Below, one piece after another: positions 49,158 to 58,648 of a DNA stretch of 64,000 bases. The DNA comes from an uncultured Opitutaceae bacterium (GTDB taxonomy: Bacteria > Verrucomicrobiota > Verrucomicrobiia > Opitutales > Opitutaceae). Location of the stretch: positions 19,248 through 83,247 of the forward strand of contig CAITEC010000023.1 in assembly GCA_903891325.1 (NCBI GenBank), in the 5' to 3' direction. The notes under the pieces were generated by a model that was given only the letters and a program-made list of their open reading frames with translations, made no database searches and was not told the DNA's origin. The first letter of the stretch is position 1; every line of letters starts with the position of its first letter. A program made the position numbers and the translations under genes.

Positions 49158-51213
49158 GGCCCCCGCTGTCCGGCCCGGTTCCGCGGCGCGCTGGTTTCCC
49201 AACGCGGAGTGGATCCTGCTGCTCCTCCTCGGCGCTGAGGGGGCCGCCTTCGGCGTCTTCGGCGACCACTTCCTCACGGCCGCAAACGGCTTCGAGGTCG
49301 TCCGCCTCGCCGCGGAAGTCGGGCTCCTCGCCTTCGGCCTCACGCCGGTCATCAAGGCGGGAGGGATCGACCTGTCCGTGGGATCGATGATGGGCCTCGC
49401 CGCGGTCGTCCTCGGGGGCGCCTGGTCGTCGCTCGGCCTGCCGCTCTGGCTGGCCGCCGCGTTCGCCCTTGCCGTCGGCGCCGCGGGGGGGGCCTTCCAC
49501 GGGCTGCTCATCACGCGACTGCGCGTGCCGCCGCTGATCGCGACCCTCGGCACCTACTCCCTTTACCGGGGAATCGCCGAGGCGGTCACCGGCGGGTACG
49601 GGAGCACCTCGGGGTTTCCCGCATGGTTCCTCGACCTGGGCCAGGGCTACCTGGGGGGCGTCGTGCCCGTCCAGCTCCCAATCGTCGCGGCCGTCTTCAT
49701 CGCGCTCTGGGTGATGCTGCACCGGGCCACGATCGGCCGGGAGATCACGGCGATCGGGTTCAGCCCGGAGGGCGCGCGCTTCGCCGGGATCAGGACGGCC
49801 CGCGCCACGGTGCGCGTCTACGCTACCTGCGGCACCTGCGCCGCCCTCGCGGGGATCCTCTATGTTTCCCGGATCGGCCAGGCGAAGGCGGACGCCGGGC
49901 TCGGGTACGAGCTGACCGCGATTGCCGCGGTCGTCCTTGGCGGCACGTCGATCACGGGCGGGCGCGGAACGCTGCAGGGCACGCTCCTGGGCCTGCTCTG
50001 CCTGGTCGTCCTCCAGGACGGCCTCCGTCTGTCCGGCCAGCCCGGCGAGATTGCCGGTCTCTGCGCTGGCCTTGTCCTGCTCCTGGCCATCATGCTCAAC
50101 CAGTCCTGGTCGCGCGCGCGGCGCGCCTCCCAGGTCGAAGGCCTCCGAAACCCCGATCCCAAATCCCCAGGGAAATTCAAGATGAAGAACAGCCAGATTG
50201 CTGTCCTCGTGGCAGCCATCCTCGCCGGTGCCCTGCTCATCGCCGGCTCAAACTGGTGGCTCGTGCGCTCCCTCGGCCGCGCGCCGGCCGGCCCCGTGCC
50301 GCCGGCGCGCCGGATCACCGTTGCGATGACCCCGAAGACAGTCACCGACCCGTACTTTGTCACCTGCCGGGAGGGGGCCGCCGAGGCCGCGCGCGAACTG
50401 GGGGTGGACCTCCTCTGGGACGGCCCGGAATACGCCGACCCGGCGATCCAGAATGAGATCGTGGACGGCTGGATCACAAAGGGTGTCGACGTGGTGGCGG
50501 CCAGCCTCGTGAACCCCAAGGCCATCTCGTCGGTCCTGCGCAAGGCCCAGGAGCACGGCATCAGCGTCGTCACCTGGGACTCCGACGCGGAGACTGACGC
50601 GCGGGCGTTCTTCGTGAACCAGGCCACCGCCGCGGGGATCGGCTCGACCCTTTCCGACGAGGGCGCCCGGCTCGCGGGCGGCCGCGGCCAGTATGCGATC
50701 ATCACCACGACCCTCACCGACACGAACCAGAATGAGTGGATCCGCGCGATCGAGGAGCGCATGGCGGCCGCCCACCCGGCGATGGAGCTGGCCACGATCC
50801 ATCCCTGCGACGGGCAGCGCGACAAGGCGATGACCGAGGCGCGCAACATCATCCGTGCCTATCCCGGCGTGAGGGTCCTGATCGCGATCTGCTCGCCGGC
50901 CGTCCCGGGCGCGGCCGAGGCGCTCAAGCAGGAGGACAACCGGCGGGTCATGCTGACGGGGCTCTCGACGCCCAACCTGTGCCGGAGCTACGTCCACGAC
51001 GGCTGGGTCGGGAGCATCGTGCTTTGGAACACGCGCGACCTCGGCTACCTGACCGTCTACGCCGCCGCCGCCGTCCGCGACGGCAGGCTGAAGCGCGGGG
51101 ACAGCGCCTTCGCCGCCGGCCGGCTCGGCACGCTGCGGGTCGAGGGCGACCAGATTCTCCTGGGCAAGCCCTTCGTCTTCAACCGCGCGAATATCGACGA
51201 CTTCCGTTTTTGA
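49150..51213 (+). CDS. fused sugar ABC permease and substrate-binding protein (CUT2)
   Basis: Permease part GGIDLSVGSMMGLAAV, GGTSITGGRGTLQGTLLG; no stop before SBP part MKNSQIAVLVAAILAGALLIAGSNWWLV...VAMTPKTVTDPYFVTCREGAAEAARELGVDLLWDGPEYAD. Confidence 0.85.
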   Translation: MTEAPAVRPGSAARWFPNAEWILLLLLGAEGAAFGVFGDHFLTAANGFEVVRLAAEVGLLAFGLTPVIKAGGIDLSVGSMMGLAAVVLGGAWSSLGLPLWLAAAFALAVGAAGGAFHGLLITRLRVPPLIATLGTYSLYRGIAEAVTGGYGSTSGFPAWFLDLGQGYLGGVVPVQLPIVAAVFIALWVMLHRATIGREITAIGFSPEGARFAGIRTARATVRVYATCGTCAALAGILYVSRIGQAKADAGLGYELTAIAAVVLGGTSITGGRGTLQGTLLGLLCLVVLQDGLRLSGQPGEIAGLCAGLVLLLAIMLNQSWSRARRASQVEGLRNPDPKSPGKFKMKNSQIAVLVAAILAGALLIAGSNWWLVRSLGRAPAGPVPPARRITVAMTPKTVTDPYFVTCREGAAEAARELGVDLLWDGPEYADPAIQNEIVDGWITKGVDVVAASLVNPKAISSVLRKAQEHGISVVTWDSDAETDARAFFVNQATAAGIGSTLSDEGARLAGGRGQYAIITTTLTDTNQNEWIRAIEERMAAAHPAMELATIHPCDGQRDKAMTEARNIIRAYPGVRVLIAICSPAVPGAAEALKQEDNRRVMLTGLSTPNLCRSYVHDGWVGSIVLWNTRDLGYLTVYAAAAVRDGRLKRGDSAFAAGRLGTLRVEGDQILLGKPFVFNRANIDDFRF

Positions 51214-51221
51214 TCATCCGA

Positions 51222-51557
51222 TCAGCGCTCAAGCCAGAGTTTCCCCTCCTCCGCGTAGACACGCACTCCCAGCTTCGAACCCGCCTCCTCAAGCGCTGCG
51301 CGAAGCATGACGACCGGATCCCGGCTGACGGTCAGCCGCCGCATCAATCCCTCCCCCTTCTGCGTTCCCAGCGTGATCGTGACCTTCAGGCCGCGGCGCT
51401 TGACGGAAAAGGGGACGCCGTCGGCCAGCGCGCGGGGCGCCTTCAGCGGCTTCAGGATTGCGTCCACGTAGTGCACGCCGATGCCGGAACGGTCGTTCTT
51501 TTCGGGCTTCAGCAGGTCCGGCGCGGACGGGTTCTCGGGGCAGAGTTCGATTTTCAT
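51222..51557 (-). CDS. hypothetical protein at end of corrinoid operon
   Basis: 111 aa ORF, start at MKIELCPENPSAPDLLKPEKNDRSG; same strand and close to operon. Confidence 0.6.
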   Translation of the reverse strand: MKIELCPENPSAPDLLKPEKNDRSGIGVHYVDAILKPLKAPRALADGVPFSVKRRGLKVTITLGTQKGEGLMRRLTVSRDPVVMLRAALEEAGSKLGVRVYAEEGKLWLER

Positions 51558-52021
51558 GGTAAGGGTGCGGCGAGGACGGGCGGGTTCCCGCAGAGCGCGA
51601 AATGCAGGGTCTGGAGGACGGCGAGCCACTTGTGCGCCCGGCTTGCGGCGGCGCAGACGCAGCCGGCCGGGGAGGTCGCGGGCCGCCACGCGAGCGCCGC
51701 CCGCAGCGGCTCGCCCAGCAGCGGCTGCTCCCCCGCCATGACCGCGAGGATCCGGCCCGCATTCTCGAAATAGCTGCACATCCGGGTGTGCCCGGAGTCG
51801 CCCGCTTCCGGCGCGCAGCCCATGCCGGAAATCCGGTATTCCTCGGCCGCCGGCGCGAGCCGGACCGAGTAGAGGAGGGTCAGCGGGATGTTTCCGCAGG
51901 TGCTCCCCTCGAATCGGAAAGTTGCGCTGACGCCCCCGTCCGGATGCGCCGCGATCGAGAGCCGGCGGTCCCTCCACGTCTGGAGCGTGCGGGCCGAGAA
52001 GGCATAGGCGGGCTCGCTCAT
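51554..52021 (-). CDS. hypothetical protein in corrinoid operon
   Basis: Start MSEPAYAFSARTLQTW with ATGA overlap to upstream stop (52018-52020); cysteine-containing C-terminal half. Confidence 0.65.
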   Translation of the reverse strand: MSEPAYAFSARTLQTWRDRRLSIAAHPDGGVSATFRFEGSTCGNIPLTLLYSVRLAPAAEEYRISGMGCAPEAGDSGHTRMCSYFENAGRILAVMAGEQPLLGEPLRAALAWRPATSPAGCVCAAASRAHKWLAVLQTLHFALCGNPPVLAAPLP

Positions 52022-52653
52022 CGGTCGGCGGGCGCTCCGGGCACCGTGAAGCCCACGGCGGACAACTGGGACTTCTTGGGCCGCAGCATGCCCGAGGAAA
52101 GGGTCTCGAGCGGGCCGGGCAAAGGGCCGCGGGAGCGCAGCAGCTCGAGAAGACCGGGCGCGTCGGCGATCGTCCAACCCGGGTAGCCGGGGCAGTAGTA
52201 GGCGGACCGCTCAAGCCCGCGCAACCGGGCCATCGGCTCCAGCCGGCGCCGGGCCTCCGCGAGCATCGCCTCGACGACGGCGGAGGCGTAGGACTCGAGG
52301 AAGAAGTAAAGGTCCGGCTCGTCGTCCGCCCAGCGGGCGGCCGCCTCGGCCTCGGCCTCGGGGCCGGCGCTCGCGGCGACGACCGCCGCCTCGGAGACAC
52401 CGGCAAAGCGCAGCCCGAGCTCCGGGCCGCCGAAGCGCCGCCCGCCGATGACAATCCCGGATTCGCCCCCGGACAGGGCGGGGACAAAGTCCGCACACAG
52501 CCAGGGCCTGCCGTTCGCCGCGTACCAGGAGCGCGCCCAGGCGGCGTTGTCGGCGATGGGCCCGGGATAGTCCCTGAGCGGGGGCAGCTTGAGGAAGCGC
52601 TTGAAGTCCTCCTCGGCCACCTCCGGGTGAAAGCCAGTCAGCGCGAGGATCAC
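52018..52653 (-). CDS. MetH activation-domain-like protein
   Basis: YYCPGYPGWTIADAPGLLELL and LSSGMLRPKKSQLSAVGF resemble the B12-dependent methionine synthase activation domain. Confidence 0.75.
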   Translation of the reverse strand: MILALTGFHPEVAEEDFKRFLKLPPLRDYPGPIADNAAWARSWYAANGRPWLCADFVPALSGGESGIVIGGRRFGGPELGLRFAGVSEAAVVAASAGPEAEAEAAARWADDEPDLYFFLESYASAVVEAMLAEARRRLEPMARLRGLERSAYYCPGYPGWTIADAPGLLELLRSRGPLPGPLETLSSGMLRPKKSQLSAVGFTVPGAPADR

Positions 52654-54293
52654 GCGGGCGCCTCCCTTCCCGAGGCGATCGGCCGGAACTGGCAGCCGGC
52701 GACGAACTGGTCGAAGAAACCCGGGTCGGTTTCCAGTTCCACGTGCCCGATCGTCGCAACGAGGGCCTCCAACTCGCGGCGGCGGCTGACGGAGAGCAGG
52801 GCGATCGAGGCCCCCTCGATCGAGGTGTTGCCGACCGGCACGATCCGGCCGGAAGGAAGGTCCGGGATGAGCCCGATCCGGCGCGCGGCATCCACGTCGA
52901 TGTGCCGCCCGAACCCGCCCGCAAGGTAGAACACGTTGATGTCCTCCAGGGCGATCCCGTAGCGCTGCGCGACGATTCGCAGCCCGGCGACATTCGCGCC
53001 CTTTGCCTGGGCGAGCTCGTTGATGTCGCTTTCCCTCAGTGAAATTCCAGCCGCGGCGTCCACGACGAAGGCCTCGTCTCCGTTCTCGAGGCGGCCGAAG
53101 GCGTTCATCCGCCCGGTGCGCAGCAGCTCCGAGAGAAGGTCGATCAGCCCCGAGCCGCAGATTCCCTGGGGGGACTCGCCGCCGATCACCTGGCAGGCGA
53201 CCGCCCCGTCGTCACCGATCGCGACGCGCGCAATCGCCCCGGCAAGCCCCGGCATCCCGCAGCTGATCGCCCCGCCCTCGAAGGCCGGACCCGCCGGGCA
53301 GGAAGCGGCCAGCAGCCGGTGCCGGTTGCCAATGACCAGCTCGGTGTTCGTCCCGATGTCCATGATCGCTACCCGGCGCTCGCCCAGGTGCGGGCGGATC
53401 GCCAGGAGGCAGGCGGCCGCGTCCGATCCCACATGCCCGCCGATCAGCGGAAGCCCGTAGACCCTCGCCCGCGGGTGGCCGGGCAGCCCGAGGGACCGGG
53501 CGCCGGCGAGAAGGCTTGTCCCGGGGCGGCGCCCCTCGCGAAATTCGCGCTGGGTGAGCGACCAGTAGGGCCGCTGGCCGATCGAGCGCACGTCCAGGCC
53601 GAAGAGAAGGTCGCGCATCGTCGGATTTCCGGCGACGGCGTACTCGTAGATCGAACCGGTGTCCAGCGGCAGGGACTCAATCGCGCGGGTGAGGTAGCCG
53701 GCCAGCGTCCGGCGGAGGATTCCCCCCGGGTGCTCCGTGTCGTACTGGATCCGCGCCATCACGTCGCTGCCCCCGAAGCGCTGCGGGTTCTCGAAGGACG
53801 CCGTGGCCACGACCGCGCCCGTCTCCAGGTTGATGGCGCGGGCGACGACCGTGGTCGTTCCCACGTCGATCGCGACCCCGTGGATCGGACCGGCGCCCGT
53901 TGCGATCCGGGCGCCGTCCAGGAAGATAGTGTCGCCGTCGCGGGTGACCGCCGGATCGGGCCGGTCGGCGCCGGATCCCGGGGCAAGGTTGATCGCGCCG
54001 GTCTCGATCTGGAGCAGCGCCCGGCCCAGAAGGTGGCACTTCACCTCGCCCCCGGCGGCCGCGACCGCGCAGCGGCAGGCCAGCCGGTAGTTCCCCCGCA
54101 GGTGGGACTCCTCGGGCGCGCGGGGGGTGAGCCATTCCATTCCCGCCGCCACCTCGATCAGGCATTCCCGGCACTTGCCCTGCCTGCGGCACGACGAGGG
54201 CACGGTGAAGCCCATCCGCTCGGCGGCGTCAAAGAGCGAGACGCCCGGCTCGGCAGCGGCGACCGCGGAGTTGATGGAAAGCGCAAGGGCCAT
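52650..54293 (-). CDS. corrinoid activation protein (RACE/DUF4445, ferredoxin plus ASKHA domains)
   Basis: 2Fe-2S motif CRRQGKCRECLIE; VAIDVGTTTVVARAINLETG; GIPQGICGSGLIDLLSELL-type segment; DINVFYLAGGFG. Confidence 0.88.
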   Translation of the reverse strand: MALALSINSAVAAAEPGVSLFDAAERMGFTVPSSCRRQGKCRECLIEVAAGMEWLTPRAPEESHLRGNYRLACRCAVAAAGGEVKCHLLGRALLQIETGAINLAPGSGADRPDPAVTRDGDTIFLDGARIATGAGPIHGVAIDVGTTTVVARAINLETGAVVATASFENPQRFGGSDVMARIQYDTEHPGGILRRTLAGYLTRAIESLPLDTGSIYEYAVAGNPTMRDLLFGLDVRSIGQRPYWSLTQREFREGRRPGTSLLAGARSLGLPGHPRARVYGLPLIGGHVGSDAAACLLAIRPHLGERRVAIMDIGTNTELVIGNRHRLLAASCPAGPAFEGGAISCGMPGLAGAIARVAIGDDGAVACQVIGGESPQGICGSGLIDLLSELLRTGRMNAFGRLENGDEAFVVDAAAGISLRESDINELAQAKGANVAGLRIVAQRYGIALEDINVFYLAGGFGRHIDVDAARRIGLIPDLPSGRIVPVGNTSIEGASIALLSVSRRRELEALVATIGHVELETDPGFFDQFVAGCQFRPIASGREAPA

Positions 54294-54316
54294 GCCTGGG
54301 AAATCCGCCCGGCCCC

Positions 54317-55252
54317 TCAGGGCTCCGGATAGGAGTTGCAGATGTCCATGATCCGCTCGGCCTGCCGGAATCCGGCGGCCTCGACGGATTCGCCGCCCGA
54401 GACGCGGCCGGCGGCAAGCGCGGACTCAAGCTGCGCGACGATCGGGTCCTCGTCGGGAAGCGGTTCGGAGTTGTGCTCGACGTTGGCGAGCGCGAAGTCG
54501 AGCCCGGCGCGGGAGGCCAGCGTCAGGTAGGCGCGCTCCAGCCGGTCCTTGACCCACTTGGGCGTGCCCCACGCGAAATTCGAGAGCCCCACCGAGAAGT
54601 GAATGCCCCTGAGGGTCGGGTCCGCGGTGCAGAGCCTCATCGTGTCCAGGCCGATGTTCACCAGCCCGTAGGTGTCCGCCCCGACCGGCGCCAGGCCCGG
54701 GTCGACGATGATGTCGTCGGTCGTCCGCCCGGCCTCCGTCACCAGCCGATCGACAAAGCGCTTCACCGTCGCGTAGCTGTCCGCCGGGTTGAGGCTCTGG
54801 CCGCTGCGGCCCCCGGGAAGGAACTTCTCCGAGGCCATGACGATGCAGCGCATGTCGTGGTCGCGGACAAGGCCGATCAGCGCGTCGAGGTCCCGGCGCG
54901 AGGCGGCGAGCGAGTTGAGGATCGGCTTTCCGCGGGAGCGGCCCCGCTCGAAGACGGCAAGGGCGGCGCGGTGATAATCGATCCCCGGGTTGTCGAAGCT
55001 CAGCGGCACGTCGGTGACCGCCTGGATCGCGGGGATCAGGTCGGGCAGAAAGGCGATCATTTCCGCCGGGCGGACGGAGACGCGCTGCGTCCCGTCGATG
55101 TTGACGTTCACCGCCTCGACGCCGGCGCCCGCCTGGAGCGCCGCCAGGGCCTGGAATCCGGCGACGTCGCGCGCCTCCCAGGCGCGCCGCGCCCGGGCGT
55201 AGGCATTGTTGATCAGTTCACCGATGACCCGGATCCGGCGCGGCTGACTCAT
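54317..55252 (-). CDS. pterin-binding methyltransferase (dihydropteroate synthase-like, MeTr/AcsE-type)
   Basis: IRVIGELINNAYARAR, AGVEAVNVNIDG, DVPLSFDNPGIDYHRAAL, DIIVDPGLAPVG, GLSNFAWG. Confidence 0.85.
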   Translation of the reverse strand: MSQPRRIRVIGELINNAYARARRAWEARDVAGFQALAALQAGAGVEAVNVNIDGTQRVSVRPAEMIAFLPDLIPAIQAVTDVPLSFDNPGIDYHRAALAVFERGRSRGKPILNSLAASRRDLDALIGLVRDHDMRCIVMASEKFLPGGRSGQSLNPADSYATVKRFVDRLVTEAGRTTDDIIVDPGLAPVGADTYGLVNIGLDTMRLCTADPTLRGIHFSVGLSNFAWGTPKWVKDRLERAYLTLASRAGLDFALANVEHNSEPLPDEDPIVAQLESALAAGRVSGGESVEAAGFRQAERIMDICNSYPEP

Positions 55253-56829
55253 GGGCTCGGCTTCTTCGCGAGGTGGTCGCGCCCAAGCCAGGTGTTCGCC
55301 CAGCTCGACGTGCCCCGAAGCCCCTGGTCCTGGAGGACGGGTGCGTGCGCGAGGAGTTGCTGCTCCCGGCCCGCCCCCTTGAGCCGGTCATAGGCCAGCG
55401 TCCAGATGCAGGGGAAATCCCCCGTCTCGCAAAGACCGTCGCGGGTGCCGCCGCAGGGCCCGTTGCGCTGGTTCTTCGCGCAGGAGGACTCCGGGCAAAG
55501 GAATGCGATGTCGAGCAGCGAGCAGTCCCCGCAGTCCTTGCAGCCAAAGAGGGCGACCTTGCTCGCGTGCTCGACGGCCCGCATGAGCGCGGGCCCCTGC
55601 CGCGGGTCGCGGGAGCGCTCGCACAGGCGGGCTCCCAGGTTCCACAGGCCGCGGCCCGGCGTGAACATTACCGCGTGCGCGACCTTGGACACCCGGTAGG
55701 AAAAGGCTCCGTGGCTGCGCCCCGACCGGCTCGGGACCGGTGCGCTCGCGCGACCCGGGTCGGCAAGCCCGGTGTCCGGGTCCTCGCCATAGACGAAATA
55801 CTCGCCGGGCCGGGAATACCGGATTTCCCGGGCGAAGGCCTTCCAGTCCCCGGGGGCAAAGCCGCGCTCGATCTCCAGTATCCTCTCAAGGTCGGCAACC
55901 GCGTGCACGCCGCCGAGGTAGGCGCCCCGGTAGCCCAGACCGCGGTAGATCGCGACCTGGCGGGCGGCCAAATCAAGGAAGTACGCCCTGCCCTTGTCCG
56001 GGGAGGCCTCCATGCGTTCGCACTGCGCGGCGAGCTCGTCGGAGACGACGATCCCGGGCACAACCTGGCGACGGAACACCTTCGCAACGGCCGGATTGAG
56101 CACGTACACGTTCCCGATAAGCGGCACATGGCCGAGCCCGCGGAGCCGGACCCAGGCGGCGAGTTCGGATATCTTCCGCGAGTCGTAGCCGATCTGGTTG
56201 ACGACCCAGCGGGCCCCCGTCGCGATCTTCTTCTCAAGCTTGAGAAGCTGCGGGACCACCTCGTTCTCGTGCAGCTTGAAATTGGTGACGACGCACCCCG
56301 GGAAAAAGTGCGTCCCTTCGAGCCGGGAGGGGGGACGTGAGCCGGAGCGCTTGACCTCGAGGCCCGCGTTCATCCGGCCGATCAGCGAGAGGAGCCCGAC
56401 CGAGTCGATGTCGAATACCGGCTTGGCCCCGCCGGCAATTCCCCGGCCCGCGGCGTCGCCCGTCAGGACGAGCAGGTTGTGAAACCCCTCGCTGGCGAGC
56501 TGCCAGGCCTCTGACTCCAGCCCGTTGCGGTTGAAATCCTTGCAGGAAAGGTGAATCACGACCTCCCGGCCCCCATCGCGGACGGGCCGGCCGAGCGCGA
56601 GGGGCGCGAGCATCGGATTGCCGCCGGCATTGTCGGTGATCGACACCCAGTCGACCGCCGGGCACCCGGCGAGCTCCCGTGAATAGGCGATCGTCCGGCC
56701 CGGGCCGGGATCGGCGAGGGTGCCGCGGGTTGAGACCAGCTCCGCCCCGATCAGGAAGGCGGAGGAGTCCTCGAGTTTCTGCTGGAGGGAGGCCATGGTG
56801 TTTTCGGTGCAGGATTGGGACAATCCCAT
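55249..56829 (-). CDS. methylenetetrahydrofolate reductase (MetF) fused to MetV-like cysteine-rich C-terminal domain
   Basis: MetF-type segments (VSITDNAGGNPM, NLLVLTGDAAGRG, GARWVVNQIGYDSRK) and C-terminal CKDCGDCSLLDIAFLCPESSCAKNQRNGPCGGTRDGLCE. Confidence 0.88.
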   Translation of the reverse strand: MGLSQSCTENTMASLQQKLEDSSAFLIGAELVSTRGTLADPGPGRTIAYSRELAGCPAVDWVSITDNAGGNPMLAPLALGRPVRDGGREVVIHLSCKDFNRNGLESEAWQLASEGFHNLLVLTGDAAGRGIAGGAKPVFDIDSVGLLSLIGRMNAGLEVKRSGSRPPSRLEGTHFFPGCVVTNFKLHENEVVPQLLKLEKKIATGARWVVNQIGYDSRKISELAAWVRLRGLGHVPLIGNVYVLNPAVAKVFRRQVVPGIVVSDELAAQCERMEASPDKGRAYFLDLAARQVAIYRGLGYRGAYLGGVHAVADLERILEIERGFAPGDWKAFAREIRYSRPGEYFVYGEDPDTGLADPGRASAPVPSRSGRSHGAFSYRVSKVAHAVMFTPGRGLWNLGARLCERSRDPRQGPALMRAVEHASKVALFGCKDCGDCSLLDIAFLCPESSCAKNQRNGPCGGTRDGLCETGDFPCIWTLAYDRLKGAGREQQLLAHAPVLQDQGLRGTSSWANTWLGRDHLAKKPSP

Positions 56830-56834
56830 CCCGT

Positions 56835-57479
<645 letters not shown>

Positions 57480-57492
57480 GGGAGGGATGGGC

Positions 57493-58554
57493 TCAGGCCC
57501 GGGCGGCGTCGAGGCAGGCCCGCTTGACCGCCAGGATGTTCTCGGTCGGCGTGCCGAAGGGGATGACCGCCGTCCCCATGATGAAGCCGGGCAGGTCCTT
57601 CCCCCGTGCGATCTCCCGAACGGCGACATCGTAAACCTGGTCGGGGGGCGAGGTCTCAATGAGCCGCGGGGAAATATTCCGGCGCATGGATTTGCCCGCC
57701 GCGCGGCACGCGGCCGCCCACTCGTCGAAATCCGCCGTGAAGTCGCACAGCAGGTTGTTGCAGCCGGTCCGGACCTGAAGGTCGGCGATCGGGGTCGCAT
57801 TGCCGCCAATGATCAGCGGCAGGTTGCGCACGCCCTGGGATGCCGCCCAGGCGGCAAGCTCGGCGGTTATCGGGAGGACGAACTCCTCGTACATCGGCGG
57901 GGAGAGCAGTTCCGGGGAGGACTGCGAGTCGAAGACGACCAGGCCGACCCCCGCGTCGATGTAGGCCTTCGAGAATTCCATGATGATCCGCCCCGAGTAG
58001 GCGAGGACCGACCGGACCCAGTCGGGCTTGTCGAGGCAGGCGAGGAAGAGCGCCTCGGCCCCGACCAGCGAGATGGCGAGCGAGAAGGGGCCGGAGATCG
58101 CGCCGCGCAGCCAGATGTCCCCGCCGAGGGCCGCGCGGACGCGCCGTGCAGCCTCGATATTGATCGGCATCCGGCCGTCCCGCAGGGGATTGGGGAGCCT
58201 CGCCGCGGAGAGGTCGTCGCCGACCCGCACGACGTGGTTGCCCGGCTTGATCCCGGGAATGCTCGTGTCGGCCCCCTCGTAGAAGGTCACCTTGCACCCG
58301 ACCGACTCGGCCTCGAGGTTGTAGACGTCCACCCCGACGGTGAGCGCATCCGGGCCAACCGCCTCGAACTCGGCAAGCATCGCCCGGGTCAGAAGGTCCG
58401 CGTCGCGGCTGACCGCCGAGGGCGTGCTGCCGACAAACCACGCCTTGTGCTCGTAGATCGCCGGCAGGAAGAGCGGCACCGGGCGCGGCGCGCCGCAGGC
58501 GAGGACGGATTCGACCTCTGCGCGGGTCGCGGGGGTGTGGGCGGGTCTGGGCAT
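57493..58554 (-). CDS. uroporphyrinogen decarboxylase-family methyltransferase (MtaA/CmuA-type)
   Basis: GAISGPFSLAISLVGAEALFLACLDKPDWV, VGLVVFDSQSSPELLSPPMYEEFVLP; adjacent to corrinoid protein; start at MPRPAHTPATRAEVESV. Confidence 0.87.
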   Translation of the reverse strand: MPRPAHTPATRAEVESVLACGAPRPVPLFLPAIYEHKAWFVGSTPSAVSRDADLLTRAMLAEFEAVGPDALTVGVDVYNLEAESVGCKVTFYEGADTSIPGIKPGNHVVRVGDDLSAARLPNPLRDGRMPINIEAARRVRAALGGDIWLRGAISGPFSLAISLVGAEALFLACLDKPDWVRSVLAYSGRIIMEFSKAYIDAGVGLVVFDSQSSPELLSPPMYEEFVLPITAELAAWAASQGVRNLPLIIGGNATPIADLQVRTGCNNLLCDFTADFDEWAAACRAAGKSMRRNISPRLIETSPPDQVYDVAVREIARGKDLPGFIMGTAVIPFGTPTENILAVKRACLDAARA

Positions 58555-58648
58555 TTCGGGGCGGGTGGACGGGCAAACCACCCTCTCACAAAGGCGTTGC
58601 CACGTCTTGGGGGATCGGGTTTTGATTGATTTGCAGATCGGGCAAACC

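Noticed and set aside
58555-58648. Cobalamin riboswitch upstream of the corrinoid operon
   Set aside because: Only about 95 bp separate the divergent genes and I see no B12-box-like conserved core.
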